Assembly: GCF_003429005.1 (NCBI RefSeq)
Contig: NZ_QVQV01000001.1
Coordinates: 1,679,431-1,743,430, forward strand
Source of the DNA: Paraburkholderia sp. DHOC27
GTDB lineage: Bacteria > Pseudomonadota > Gammaproteobacteria > Burkholderiales > Burkholderiaceae
Length of the DNA stretch: 64,000 bases
Direction: 5' to 3'
The number at the start of each line of letters is the position of its first letter. The stretch's first letter is position 1. Shown one piece after another: positions 24,595-33,257 of the stretch. A program made the translations under genes and the position numbers. The notes beneath the pieces were generated by a model, which ran no database searches, was not told where the DNA came from, and was given only the letters and a program-made list of their open reading frames with translations.

Positions 24595-25953
24595 TCAGGT
24601 CGCGGGCGCGATGTGATGACGGATGATGCCGCGAATCAGCGTCGCATCTTCCGGGCTGACCTTCGCATAGATCGCGGGACCGGCGGCGCGCTCGGGGTCG
24701 CCGCTGCGCAGCATCAACGCGGCCCAGTCGAGCAGGCGCCGCGTCGAGAACGCGCTCGCGAGGTCTTCGCGGGCGAAGGCGGCGCGGCAATCGGCGGCGA
24801 TCGCGGCGAGCGTGCCGGCCAGCATCGGCGTCATATGCGGTGCGAGCGTGCGCACCAGCACCTCGGCTTCTTCAGCCGGCGCGAGGTAGTCGAGCAGGTA
24901 CACGCGCCAGCGGTCGAGGAATGCCTCGTTCATCAGGTTCGCACCCTGGTACAGATGCCGGAACTGGCTCATCGCGCCCACCGCGTTGGCGGTCGCAAAG
25001 AGGCGAAAGGCCGGATGCGGGGCGACCACTTCGTTGCCTTTTTCCTTGAGCGTCAGACGCCCCTGCGGTTCGAGGACCGCCGTCAGGGCGGCGAGGATGG
25101 ACGGCTCGGCGAAATCGATTTCATCCACGATCAGCCACAGACCTTCGCGCATCGCGGTGGGCAGCACGCCGTCCACCCAAAGCGTCTCGCCTCCCTTGAC
25201 GGTCCAGAAGCCGACGAAGTCGCCCACCGTGGTCTGGCCGTTCATGTTCGAACGCACCACGCCGTGCTGGGTCCGCGCGGCCACCTGCTCGATCAGACTG
25301 GTTTTGCCCACGCCGGTATGGCCGATCAGCATCACGCGGCGGTTCTCGACGATGTCCGCGAGGATGTCATCGAAGCGCTCCGTGAAGAGGTAGGCGGGAT
25401 TGACCAGCGGCACGAGCGGGCCGGGTGCACCGCAGGCCAGCGTCACGCTCCCGATGCGCGTGGTTTGCAGCGGGTTTTGCAACACGCCGCGGGTGGCGCT
25501 TTGATCCGCGCCTGGATGGGGTCGCGCCGCGCGCCCGGCCTCAGCCCCGGCGGCTGCGTCCACGACCTCGTGAGCCTGCTGCTGTTCGCTTTCGGCAGCG
25601 GCATCAGCGGCACCAGCGGCATCAACGGCACCAGCGGCGAAAGCAGCCGCAGCCCGCCGCAAGGCCGGCATGAACTCGGCGCGGGGTTGCGCCGCCGCGT
25701 GCTGCGTTGCATCGCGCGGCTCGAACACGAAGCCTTCGCGATGCCACTTCTTGAGCTTGGCGCGCAGGTTTTCGGCATCGACAACCAGGTCGATATCGAC
25801 CACGGCCCTGGCCTCGCCGTTCTGCACGCCATGCTCCAGGCGGAACGTCTGCGGACGGTCCGCGACGCTGACCTGCCACCATTCGGCGCCAGTGACAGTA
25901 GCGCGACGGTAGAGGCCAAGGCGTTCGTCTTCGGTGAGGTCGGGTGCGTTCAT
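24595..25953 (-). CDS. CobS/MoxR-like AAA+ ATPase
   Basis: 452 residues. The N-terminal domain about 1-90 is unknown and a low-complexity Ala-rich linker spans about 100-150. The AAA+ core has Walker A GHTGVGKTS (211-219), Walker B LIVDEID (274-280), sensor 1 FRLFATANAVG and arginine-finger region LDRWRVYLLDYL, all typical of CobS and NorQ-type MoxR proteins. It presumably forms a ring that drives the VWA partner encoded immediately downstream. The first ATG (26028) would add 25 residues; 25953 is chosen because the conserved-looking sequence MNAPDLTEDERL begins there. Substrate metalloenzyme unknown. Confidence 0.82.
   Translation of the reverse strand: MNAPDLTEDERLGLYRRATVTGAEWWQVSVADRPQTFRLEHGVQNGEARAVVDIDLVVDAENLRAKLKKWHREGFVFEPRDATQHAAAQPRAEFMPALRRAAAAFAAGAVDAAGAADAAAESEQQQAHEVVDAAAGAEAGRAARPHPGADQSATRGVLQNPLQTTRIGSVTLACGAPGPLVPLVNPAYLFTERFDDILADIVENRRVMLIGHTGVGKTSLIEQVAARTQHGVVRSNMNGQTTVGDFVGFWTVKGGETLWVDGVLPTAMREGLWLIVDEIDFAEPSILAALTAVLEPQGRLTLKEKGNEVVAPHPAFRLFATANAVGAMSQFRHLYQGANLMNEAFLDRWRVYLLDYLAPAEEAEVLVRTLAPHMTPMLAGTLAAIAADCRAAFAREDLASAFSTRRLLDWAALMLRSGDPERAAGPAIYAKVSPEDATLIRGIIRHHIAPAT
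25598..25642 (-). repeat. Five 9-bp repeats in the AAA+ gene linker
   Basis: GCGGCATCA and GCGGCACCA alternate in five 9-bp units, in frame, encoding Ala/Gly/Asp/Val-rich residues of the linker between the N-terminal domain and the AAA+ core. Length variation would leave both domains in frame. Confidence 0.8.
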
Positions 25954-26371
25954 TGAGCGAAAGGTCGTGGCAGCACTGCCTGAACCCGGACAGGTCCGGA
26001 GCGTCGGCTGCATCGTCTGGTTCATCAACGGACGTCTATCTTAGCGCGGCCGTTGCTTGTCCCCGTGCGTGCCCCCGTGCGGGTCGTGTTTCCGGCTACC
26101 GGCGAGGCCGAGCATGCCGGTGACGTGTCGAGATGTGCAAAGGCAAATCACTCTTGCCGCAAACGAAATATACTGTTGTCGCGCTTTCACCTATAGTTCG
26201 GGCGTTTTTATAAGAATCACCAGCGCTGCAATGCGAAGTGGATCCAGACGTTTCATGCGGCAGCTCACTCATTCGACATCGCGCGCGTCAGTTCGCGAAC
26301 CGGCAATGAGGCGAGTGCGAGTACGTCGCATGAATCGCTCTGCCTAAAACAACGACTCGCGACCGACACCG
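25954..26371 (+). promoter_or_regulatory. Porin upstream region with candidate sigma-70 promoter
   Basis: 418 bases with no gene; divergent from the AAA+ gene. A candidate promoter has -35 TTCACC (26186-26191), 17 bases of spacer and -10 TATAAG (26209-26214), giving a leader of about 150 bases before the porin ATG. The leader may hold a small-RNA target, as in other porin mRNAs, but no specific structure was identified. Confidence 0.4.
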
Positions 26372-27499
26372 ATGATGAGACTACGCACACAATTACTGGC
26401 CACCTTTGCAGTGGCCATTCCAGCAATGGCCACCCCGCTCGCTGCACATGCACAAAGCAGCGTCGTCATTTACGGACGGCTCGACGGCGGCTTTCAATGG
26501 ATCAATCACCTTGCAACCGGCAAGGGCGGCACCGTCTCGAACTACAGTGCCGAAGGGGGCGACTGGGGCACCAGCATCCTCGGCTTCAAGGGCACTGAAG
26601 ATATGGGCGGCGGTCTCTCCGCCATCTTCAAGCTGGAGACCGCGCCGGAAATCATGAACGGCACCGTGAGCGGCGGCCGGCTGTTTTCGCGGCGCGCGTT
26701 CGTCGGTCTGGACAGCGATCAATGGGGCTTGCTGCAGGCGGGCCGCAATCTGTTTATCGACAGTGACGGCGTGTGGGAATTCGACCCGATGGTGCAGGAG
26801 GCGTTTGCCTCGGCCTCGCTCGTGCGCGGTCGCAACTGGCAGCAGACCAACAATAACGTCGAGTACCACAGCCCGGTCATCGCGGGTTTCGATATTCAAG
26901 GCCAGTATGCCTTCGGCAATCAGACCAACGGGTTCAATAACGGCGCGCCCGGCGAGTTTGGCCGTTCCGACGGCGTGATGCTGACGTATCACTCGAAGCT
27001 CTTCGAAGTGCGCGGCATCTACGACGAGCTGCGCGACGCCAACGGCCAGATGACCAACATCTTCACCAGTTCGCGCGAATACTTCGCGGGTGTGAACGTC
27101 AATCTGGACAGGGTAAAGATCCAGGGCGCCTACACCCACTTCTCCGCGCCGGACACCCCCGCAGGCATTGCTGACAGCGCCAATTACTACTGGCTGGGCG
27201 CCACTTACACGGCGACCCAGGCGCTGGCGATTACGCTGGCGGGCTTCTACGTGAGCGTGGGCGATGGCGGCGGCGACGCGCAGCACGACCCTTCCGGCCA
27301 CGCCACCATGTATACGCTTGGCAGCACTTACAACCTCAGCAAGCGCACCTTCCTGTACGGCACGGTGGCGTACGTGGACAACGGCAAGCAGGCCAATTTC
27401 TCGCTGCTGGCCAATCCGCGCGAGGGCTCGGGCAGCACGAGTCCGCTGCAGGGCGAATCGCAGACCGGCGCTTACGTCGGCATCCTGCATCAATTCTAA
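26372..27499 (+). CDS. Outer-membrane porin, OmpC/Omp32-like (Gram-negative porin_4 type)
   Basis: 375 residues. Signal peptide cleaved after AAHA (about residue 27), then the mature start QSSVVIYGRLDGGFQW, which is diagnostic of betaproteobacterial trimeric porins. Features include GFKGTEDMGGGLSAIFKLET, RRAFVGLDSDQWGLLQAGR, the constriction-loop region DPMVQEAFASAS and a terminal phenylalanine in VGILHQF, the BAM signal. It forms a 16-stranded beta barrel for diffusion of small, often anionic solutes. A strong hairpin follows the stop. Single gene. Confidence 0.95.
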   Translation: MMRLRTQLLATFAVAIPAMATPLAAHAQSSVVIYGRLDGGFQWINHLATGKGGTVSNYSAEGGDWGTSILGFKGTEDMGGGLSAIFKLETAPEIMNGTVSGGRLFSRRAFVGLDSDQWGLLQAGRNLFIDSDGVWEFDPMVQEAFASASLVRGRNWQQTNNNVEYHSPVIAGFDIQGQYAFGNQTNGFNNGAPGEFGRSDGVMLTYHSKLFEVRGIYDELRDANGQMTNIFTSSREYFAGVNVNLDRVKIQGAYTHFSAPDTPAGIADSANYYWLGATYTATQALAITLAGFYVSVGDGGGDAQHDPSGHATMYTLGSTYNLSKRTFLYGTVAYVDNGKQANFSLLANPREGSGSTSPLQGESQTGAYVGILHQF

Positions 27500-27508
27500 A
27501 GTCTGGCG

Positions 27509-27541
27509 CACGAGCGGCGAGGGCTACCCTTACCGCTCGTG
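27509..27541 (+). terminator. Hairpin after porin gene
   Basis: CACGAGCGG (27509-27517) pairs with CCGCTCGTG (27533-27541), and inside the loop AGGG pairs with CCCT, giving a long near-continuous stem ten bases after the stop. No T-run follows, so termination may need Rho or the structure may stabilise the mRNA. Confidence 0.5.
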
Positions 27542-27646
27542 GTGGCATCGTTGCCGGGGCGCGGCGGAGTCTGTATGGTGAGCCGGACCATGCATGTCCG
27601 GTTTGCTCCGGCGTGCTCAATGCAACGTGATCGCCAGGGACGCCGA

Positions 27647-28747
27647 ATGACTTCCAGTAATGCTTCATCGCCGCACGGCGCCGTCGCCGCGCAAGGCGCC
27701 GGTGAATCCGCAATCCCGGCGCAGACGCTACGCACCGACGTGCTGATCGTCGGCGCGGGGCCGGTCGGCCTGTTCGCCGCGTTCGAGGCGGGCGTGATCG
27801 GGCTGTCGTGTCAGATCGTCGATGCGCTGCCGGAAATAGGCGGACAGTGCATCGAGCTGTATCCCGACAAGCCCATCTACGACATTCCCGCCATCCCGTC
27901 CTGCACGGCACGCGAACTGGTGGAGCGCCTGCTGGTGCAATGCAAGCCGTTCAACGTGCCGATCCATCTGGCGCAACGCGTCGAGACCGTCGAGCAGCGC
28001 GACGACGGCCGCTGGCACGTAACCACCAGTCAGGGTCTCAGTTTCGATGCCGCCGCCATCCTGCTCGCCGCCGGCAACGGCGCGTTCGCGCCGCAGCGGT
28101 TGGCCTTGCCCGAGGCCGTGCCGCTGGAAGGGCGCCACATCCATTACAGCGTGCCCAACGTGGCGGACTTCAAGGACAAGACCGTAGTGGTGGCGGGCGG
28201 CGGCGATTCCGCGCTCGACTGGGCGCTGGCGCTGCGCCCGGTGGCGCGCAAGCTGACGCTGCTGCATCGGCGCAACGGCTTCAGCGCGGTGGATTCCAGC
28301 GTCGACAAGATGCGCCGCGCCGTCGAGGCGGGTGAGATGGACTTCGTGGTGGGCGCGATCGCCGGGCTCAACGCGCCGGAGGGCAAGCTCGAGTCGCTGG
28401 AGATCCGTCAGATTGGCGGTTCGACCCAACTCGAGGCTGAGCATGTCGTCGCGCTGTATGGCCTCGTTGCGGACCTCGGGCCGATCGCCAACTGGGGCTT
28501 GAGCCTGCACGCGGGACGGGTGGACGTCGACACCTCCAACTATGAAAGCTCGCGCCCGGGCATTTTCGCAGTGGGCGATATCGCCCACTACCCGAACAAG
28601 CAGAAACTGATTCTGTCCGGGTTCCACGAGGCATCGTTGGCCTTACGAAAGGCATACGCCTATGCGTACCCCGAGAAAAAGCGCGTGCACGTGCATTCGA
28701 GCTACGACGCCGCGCTAGCTGAAAAAGTCGCGGCCAGCACCGAATAG
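27647..28747 (+). CDS. Ferredoxin/flavodoxin-NADP+ reductase (thioredoxin reductase-like type)
   Basis: 366 residues. The start at 27647 has GGGACG a few bases upstream and avoids 36 poorly conserved residues. FAD Rossmann motif DVLIVGAGPVGLFAAFEAG, then EIGGQC-ELYPDKPIYDIPA, NADP motif VVVAGGGDSALDWAL and C-terminal PGIFAVGDIAHYPNKQKLILSGFHEA match the Bacillus YumC-type ferredoxin-NADP reductases. These lack the CxxC of thioredoxin reductase, as does this protein (SALD region). It shuttles electrons between NADPH and ferredoxin in the cytosol. Single gene, closed by a hairpin. Confidence 0.92.
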   Translation: MTSSNASSPHGAVAAQGAGESAIPAQTLRTDVLIVGAGPVGLFAAFEAGVIGLSCQIVDALPEIGGQCIELYPDKPIYDIPAIPSCTARELVERLLVQCKPFNVPIHLAQRVETVEQRDDGRWHVTTSQGLSFDAAAILLAAGNGAFAPQRLALPEAVPLEGRHIHYSVPNVADFKDKTVVVAGGGDSALDWALALRPVARKLTLLHRRNGFSAVDSSVDKMRRAVEAGEMDFVVGAIAGLNAPEGKLESLEIRQIGGSTQLEAEHVVALYGLVADLGPIANWGLSLHAGRVDVDTSNYESSRPGIFAVGDIAHYPNKQKLILSGFHEASLALRKAYAYAYPEKKRVHVHSSYDAALAEKVAASTE

Positions 28748-28755
28748 GTGAGCGG

Positions 28756-28801
28756 GGGGCGGCGCACCGTCGCGCGACCCGCGACGGGTCATGGCCGCCC
28801 C
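28756..28801 (+). terminator. Nested hairpin after ferredoxin reductase gene
   Basis: GGGGCGGC (28756-28763) pairs with GCCGCCCC (28794-28801), and the loop contains GACCC-GCGAC-GGGTC. It begins 9 bases after the stop. GTTCTG follows rather than a T-run, so it is a moderate terminator candidate. Confidence 0.45.
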
Positions 28802-28974
28802 GTTCTGGGGAACGGTGCACAACGAGCGCTCCTCGAAAATCGCCGTGGAAGCGCGCCGTGAGTCGCGAACGGTAAACGTCGCGCAGCCGAAAATCCTTAC
28901 GCAACAGGCGGTTGCGGCCTACATGCCGCGTCAGATGATCCAGTTGGCATAGCTCGTGCTCTATCGGGTTCAAA

Positions 28975-28986
28975 CTTGTATTCAAG
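28975..28986 (+). promoter_or_regulatory. GntR/FCD-type operator candidate before atzF
   Basis: CTTGTATTCAAG lies 9 bases before the atzF ATG. Its core TTGTATTCAA differs by one base from TTGTATACAA, the palindrome used by several FCD-subfamily GntR regulators (for example MatR). A wider GTTCAA...TTGAAC dyad surrounds it. The regulator of this family encoded at 37981 closes the same gene cluster, so it is the obvious candidate. The site overlaps the expected ribosome-binding region, which would suit repression. Confidence 0.45.
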
Positions 28987-28995
28987 ATTGAACTC

Positions 28996-30981
28996 ATGAC
29001 GAACTCCGCTGATTTTCGCTCCGCCCGTTCTACCGCTGCGACGGCTTCCATCTCCTCCGTGGCACGTGCGGCATCCGTCAGCACGCTTGCCGCGCGCTAC
29101 GCCGCCGGCACGCTGACGCCCACGCAATGCATCGACGAAACCCTGCAACGCATCGAGGCGGCGGGGCGTCCCGAAGCCTGGATTTATCGCGTCTCCGCCG
29201 AGGCGCTGTATGCCCGCGCCGCGCAGCTGGACGTGCTGCGCGCAGAAGCAGGCGCGGCGGTGTTCGAACGCCTGCCGCTCTTCGGCATTCCGTTCGCGGT
29301 CAAGGACAACATCGACGTGGCCGGGTTGCCCACCACGGCCGCCTGTCCCGGGTTCGCCTACACGCCCACGGAGTCGGCCTTCGTGGTGCAACGCCTGCTG
29401 GACGCGGGCGCAATGCTGATCGGCAAGACCAACCTCGACCAGTTTGCCACCGGACTCGTCGGCGTGCGTTCGCCGTTCGGCGCGGTGCGCCAGTTCGAGT
29501 TCGCCGAGCGCGTGTCGGGCGGCTCGAGTTCCGGCTCGGCCGTCACGGTGGCCGCCGGCTGCGTGGCGTTTTCGCTCGGCTCGGATACCGCCGGCTCCGG
29601 CCGCGTGCCCGCCGGCTTCAACGAACTGGTCGGACTGAAACCAACCCTCGGGCTCGTCAGCAAGCGCGGCGTGGTGCCGGCGTGCAAGACGCTCGATACC
29701 GTGTCGATCTTCGCGCACAGCGTCGGCGATGCGTGGCAGGTGCTGAATCAACTGGCGAAATTCGACTCGCTGGACAGCTATTCGCGCCGCGTGCTGGCGC
29801 TCGGTTTGACCGCGGGCGCGTGCCGCATCGGCGTGCCGGCGCAGGCCGAGTTCTATGGCGACAGCCACGCCGCGCAAGCCTTCGAGGCCGCGCTCGATAC
29901 GTTGCGCGCGCACCTGGCACCGAATCCGGCCGCCATCGACCTCGTGCCGTTCACCCAGGTCTCGGCGCTGCTCTACGACGGCCCGTGGGTGGCCGAACGC
30001 CGCGCCGCCGTGGGCGAGTTCTTCGATACGCATCGCGCGGACATGGACGCGGTCGTGGCGGGCGTGATTAGCAAGGCCGACCAGTTCAGCGCCGTGGATG
30101 CCTTCAACGCGCAGTACCGCCTCGCCGAACTGAAGCGCCACGCGGAGAAAGTGTTCGAGGACATCGACGTGCTGATCGTCCCGACCACGCCGACCCATCC
30201 GACCATCGCCGCGGTCAAGGCCAACCCGGTCGAACTCAACAGCCAGCTCGGCTACTACACGAACTTCGTCAACCTGCTCGATCTGTGCGCGCTGTCGGTG
30301 CCGTGCGTGCGTCGCGCGGACGGCTTGCCTGCCGGCGTCACGCTGATCGCGCCGGCTGGCGCGGATCATCGGCTCGCCGTGCTGGGCGCGCAGATTCAGG
30401 CGCTGTTTTTCGACGCCGCCACTCACGCTCACGCAGACGACATCAAGCTGCAACCGCTGCTCACCGACGAGCCGTCGATCACCGTCGCCGTGGTGGGCGC
30501 ACATCTGCGTGGCCAGCCGTTGAACTGGCAACTGCTGCAGGCGGGCGCGCGCTTCCTCGAGGCGACGCATACCTCGCCGGACTATCGCCTGTTCGCGCTG
30601 GCGGGCACCACGCCGCCCAAGCCTGGGCTCGTGCATGCGCCGCAAAACGTGTCGCACGTCACGCCGCAACACACAGAGCAAGCCAAAGCCATTCAGGCGC
30701 CCGAAGCCATCGCCATCGAACTATGGCAGGTGCCGCTGCGCCTGTTCGGCGCGCTGGTCGCGCAGGTGCCGGCGCCGCTCGGTATCGGCACGGTGCGCGT
30801 CGCGGACGGCCGCACCGTGCACGGCTTCATCTGCGAACCGGCGGCCGTTACGCCAGCCGCGGGCGCACGCGAGATCACGCAATACGGCGGCTGGCTGGCC
30901 TATCTGGCGAGCCTGTCCACCCCCAACGCCGCCGCTACGGCCGCAGCCGCGAACTCCAACACAACCGTTGTCAATCAATAA
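28996..30981 (+). CDS. atzF: Allophanate hydrolase AtzF
   Basis: 661 residues: amidase-signature domain about 25-460 and the C-terminal domain about 470-630 (VAVVGAHLRGQPLNWQLL, IELWQVPLRLFGALVAQVP, GYGGWLAYL-like end) found in AtzF and urea amidolyase. The catalytic triad is visible: Lys103 (AVKDN), cis-Ser177 (SGGSSSGSAV) and nucleophile Ser201 (DTAGSGR), with the same spacings of 74 and 24 as in AtzF. It hydrolyses allophanate to ammonia and CO2 in the cytosol. First gene of the uptake-hydrolysis cluster; 29 bp before the binding-protein gene. The Ala/Asn-rich tail (about 640-661) is extra. Confidence 0.95.
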   Translation: MTNSADFRSARSTAATASISSVARAASVSTLAARYAAGTLTPTQCIDETLQRIEAAGRPEAWIYRVSAEALYARAAQLDVLRAEAGAAVFERLPLFGIPFAVKDNIDVAGLPTTAACPGFAYTPTESAFVVQRLLDAGAMLIGKTNLDQFATGLVGVRSPFGAVRQFEFAERVSGGSSSGSAVTVAAGCVAFSLGSDTAGSGRVPAGFNELVGLKPTLGLVSKRGVVPACKTLDTVSIFAHSVGDAWQVLNQLAKFDSLDSYSRRVLALGLTAGACRIGVPAQAEFYGDSHAAQAFEAALDTLRAHLAPNPAAIDLVPFTQVSALLYDGPWVAERRAAVGEFFDTHRADMDAVVAGVISKADQFSAVDAFNAQYRLAELKRHAEKVFEDIDVLIVPTTPTHPTIAAVKANPVELNSQLGYYTNFVNLLDLCALSVPCVRRADGLPAGVTLIAPAGADHRLAVLGAQIQALFFDAATHAHADDIKLQPLLTDEPSITVAVVGAHLRGQPLNWQLLQAGARFLEATHTSPDYRLFALAGTTPPKPGLVHAPQNVSHVTPQHTEQAKAIQAPEAIAIELWQVPLRLFGALVAQVPAPLGIGTVRVADGRTVHGFICEPAAVTPAAGAREITQYGGWLAYLASLSTPNAAATAAAANSNTTVVNQ

Positions 30982-31010
30982 ACCCTCAACCCCACGAGAC
31001 CGGAAACGCC

Positions 31011-32108
31011 ATGAGCAATCGTCGCCACTTTCTCAAGAACGCCAGCCTGCTGACACTGGGTGCCGTGCTGCCGTTCGAATCGGTATTTGCCGCCAGCAAA
31101 CTGACCGTCGGCGTGATCTACGTCGGCGCGCGGGGCGACTATGGATACAACCAGGCGCAGGCCGCCGCCGCTAACGTAATCAAGACGCTGCCTAACGTGA
31201 AGGTGGTCGAGGAAGAGAACGTGCCGGAGACCATCGCGGTGCAGAAGTCGATGGAAGCGATGATCGAACAGGACGGCGCCACGCTGATCTTCGCCACCTC
31301 GTTTGGCTACTTCGACCCGCACGTGCTGAAGATGGCGGCCAAATATCCGAACGTGCGCTTCGCCCACTGCGGCGGACTGTGGAAGCAGGGCAACCCGCCG
31401 AACATCACCAGCTACTTCGGCTATATCGACGAGTGCCAGTATCTGAACGGCGTGGTGGCCGGCCATATGACCAAGACCAAAAAACTCGGCTTCGTCGCCG
31501 CCAAGCCGATTCCCCAGGTACTCCGAAACATCAACGCGTTCACGCTGGGCGCGCAGTCCGTGGACCCGTCCATCACCACGCACGTGATCTTCACGGGCGA
31601 CTGGTCGATGCCTGTCAAGGAAGCGGAATCCGCCAACAGCCTCGTTGATCAGGGTTGCGACGTGCTGACCTGTCACGTCGACGGTCCGAAGGTCGTGATC
31701 GAGACCGCCGAGAAGCGCGGCGCGATGAGCTGCGGCTATCACGCGAGCCAGGCAGCGCTCGCGCCGAAGGGCTACCTGACCGGCGCGGAATGGGATTGGG
31801 CCACGCCGTACAAGGAACTGGTGGCGGGCGCGCAGGGCGGCAAGCCGCAACCGAACGTGCTGCGCGGCGGCCTCAAGGAAGGCTTCGTGAAGATGTCGCC
31901 GTACGGCGCGAAGGTCACGCCCGATGCGCGGCAGAGTGCCGACGGCGTGAAATCGAAAATGATGTCGGGCGAATTCGTGATCTTCAAAGGTCCGATCAAG
32001 GACAACAAGGGCGGCGTGGTGGTGGCGGACGGCACGAGCCACGTGCAGACCGACTACACGCTCGAAAGCATGAACTACCTGGTCTCGGGTGTGGTGGGCC
32101 AGATCTGA
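31011..32108 (+). CDS. BMP/PnrA-family ABC substrate-binding protein with Tat signal
   Basis: 365 residues. N-terminus SNRRHFLKNASLLTLGAVL has the twin-arginine pattern (RRxFLK) before a hydrophobic stretch and cleavage near VFAA, so export in folded form is likely. The mature part starts KLTVGVIYVGARGDYGYNQAQ and carries TLIFATSFGYFDPHV, FAHCGGLW, YFGYIDECQYLNGVVAG and a DQGCDVLTCHVDGP pattern of the BMP family, whose known members bind purine nucleosides or autoinducers. Here it sits between allophanate hydrolase and two BMP-type permeases; biuret or triuret as ligand is inference from context. Confidence 0.92.
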   Translation: MSNRRHFLKNASLLTLGAVLPFESVFAASKLTVGVIYVGARGDYGYNQAQAAAANVIKTLPNVKVVEEENVPETIAVQKSMEAMIEQDGATLIFATSFGYFDPHVLKMAAKYPNVRFAHCGGLWKQGNPPNITSYFGYIDECQYLNGVVAGHMTKTKKLGFVAAKPIPQVLRNINAFTLGAQSVDPSITTHVIFTGDWSMPVKEAESANSLVDQGCDVLTCHVDGPKVVIETAEKRGAMSCGYHASQAALAPKGYLTGAEWDWATPYKELVAGAQGGKPQPNVLRGGLKEGFVKMSPYGAKVTPDARQSADGVKSKMMSGEFVIFKGPIKDNKGGVVVADGTSHVQTDYTLESMNYLVSGVVGQI

Positions 32109-32141
32109 TGTTGCAGCAGGATCAATCTTCAAGGAGCGGCC

Positions 32142-33257
32142 ATGCGTCCTAACGCGAGTTCTGCCCGGCTGATGCTCGGTGTGTTGCCCGCCATCCCAAC
32201 GGTCTGCGCGCTGGCGGGCACGCTGTTGCTGTTCTGGCTGTTTCTGCTGGTGCAGGGCGCGCCGGCGATGGATGCCATCGGCCTGATTTTCCAGGGGGCG
32301 TTCGGTTCGTCGTTCGCATGGCAAAGCACCTTGCTGCGCGCTTCACCGTTGATGTTGACGGCACTGTGCGTGGCCTTGCCGGCGCAGGTGGGGCTGGTGG
32401 TGATTGGCGGCGAGGGCGCGCTCGCGCTAGGCGGACTGGCCGCGGCCGTGGTGCCGCAATGCCTGCCGGCCGGCACGCCCTGGCTCATCGCCTCGCCGTT
32501 GATGGCGCTGGCGGGCATCGTCGCGGGCGCCATCTGGATCGGCGCAGTGGGCGCGCTGCGGCAATGGCGCGGCGTCAACGAGACCATCAGCAGTCTGTTG
32601 ATGTCGTACATCGCCATTGCCCTCTTCAAGCATCTGGTGGAAGGGCCGCTGCGCGATCCGGCGAGTCTCAACAAGCCATCCACGTTCCCCGTGCCCGATG
32701 CGATGACGATCGGCTCGCTGCCCGGCCTCGAAGTGCACTGGGGTTTGCTGTGGGGCGTGCTGGCCTGTATCGCCGCGTGGGTGTTCGTCAAGCACAGCAC
32801 CAAGGGCTTTGCGATGCGCGTGGTGGGCGGCAGCAACCGCGCCGCGCGCCTTGTGGGTTTGCCGGTGAGTCTGCTGGCGCTCGGCGCGTGCGCGCTCGGC
32901 GGCGGTGCGGCGGGACTGGCCGGCATGTTCGAAGTGGCGGCCGTGCAGGGCAGCGCGAATGCATCGCTGCTCGCGGGCTATGGCTACAGCGGCATCCTCG
33001 TGGCTTTCGCCGCGCGCCAGAACCCGCTGGCCATCGTGCTGTGCGCGGTGCTGATTGGCGGCATCGAAGCGAGCGGCAGTCTGCTGCAACGCCGGCTCGA
33101 CCTGCCGGATGCCACCACGCTGGTGCTGCAAGGCCTGTTGTTCGCCAACCTGCTCGCGTGGGAAGCGCTGGGCGGCCGCATCGTCGCGTGGCGTCTGAAA
33201 CTGCAGGCGCTCGCGGTCAGCGAAGTGCCGGTGCAACTGGAGAAGACTCATGCCTGA
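32142..33257 (+). CDS. ABC transporter permease 1 (BMP/nucleoside type, BPD_transp_2)
   Basis: 371 residues and about nine membrane spans. AAGGAGCGG lies just before the ATG. The family pattern VVIGGEGALALGGLAAAVV, the EAA-like cytoplasmic loop KGFAMRVVGGSNRAARLVGLPV and GYGYSGILVAFAARQNPLAI are typical of YufP-like permeases. It pairs with the next permease, whose start overlaps its stop by 8 bases. Probably forms the heterodimeric channel for the BMP binding protein upstream. Confidence 0.93.
   Translation: MRPNASSARLMLGVLPAIPTVCALAGTLLLFWLFLLVQGAPAMDAIGLIFQGAFGSSFAWQSTLLRASPLMLTALCVALPAQVGLVVIGGEGALALGGLAAAVVPQCLPAGTPWLIASPLMALAGIVAGAIWIGAVGALRQWRGVNETISSLLMSYIAIALFKHLVEGPLRDPASLNKPSTFPVPDAMTIGSLPGLEVHWGLLWGVLACIAAWVFVKHSTKGFAMRVVGGSNRAARLVGLPVSLLALGACALGGGAAGLAGMFEVAAVQGSANASLLAGYGYSGILVAFAARQNPLAIVLCAVLIGGIEASGSLLQRRLDLPDATTLVLQGLLFANLLAWEALGGRIVAWRLKLQALAVSEVPVQLEKTHA

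Noticed and set aside
17174..25953. BluB plus CobS/CobT-like pair as a cobalamin operon
   Set aside because: They are 5 kb apart, with unrelated genes and opposite transcription between them, and no other cob genes are present.
28897..30681. A 594-codon open frame on the minus strand opposite atzF
   Set aside because: It mirrors the third-position GC bias of atzF, encodes a His/Arg-rich sequence with no known motif, and atzF is clearly the gene.
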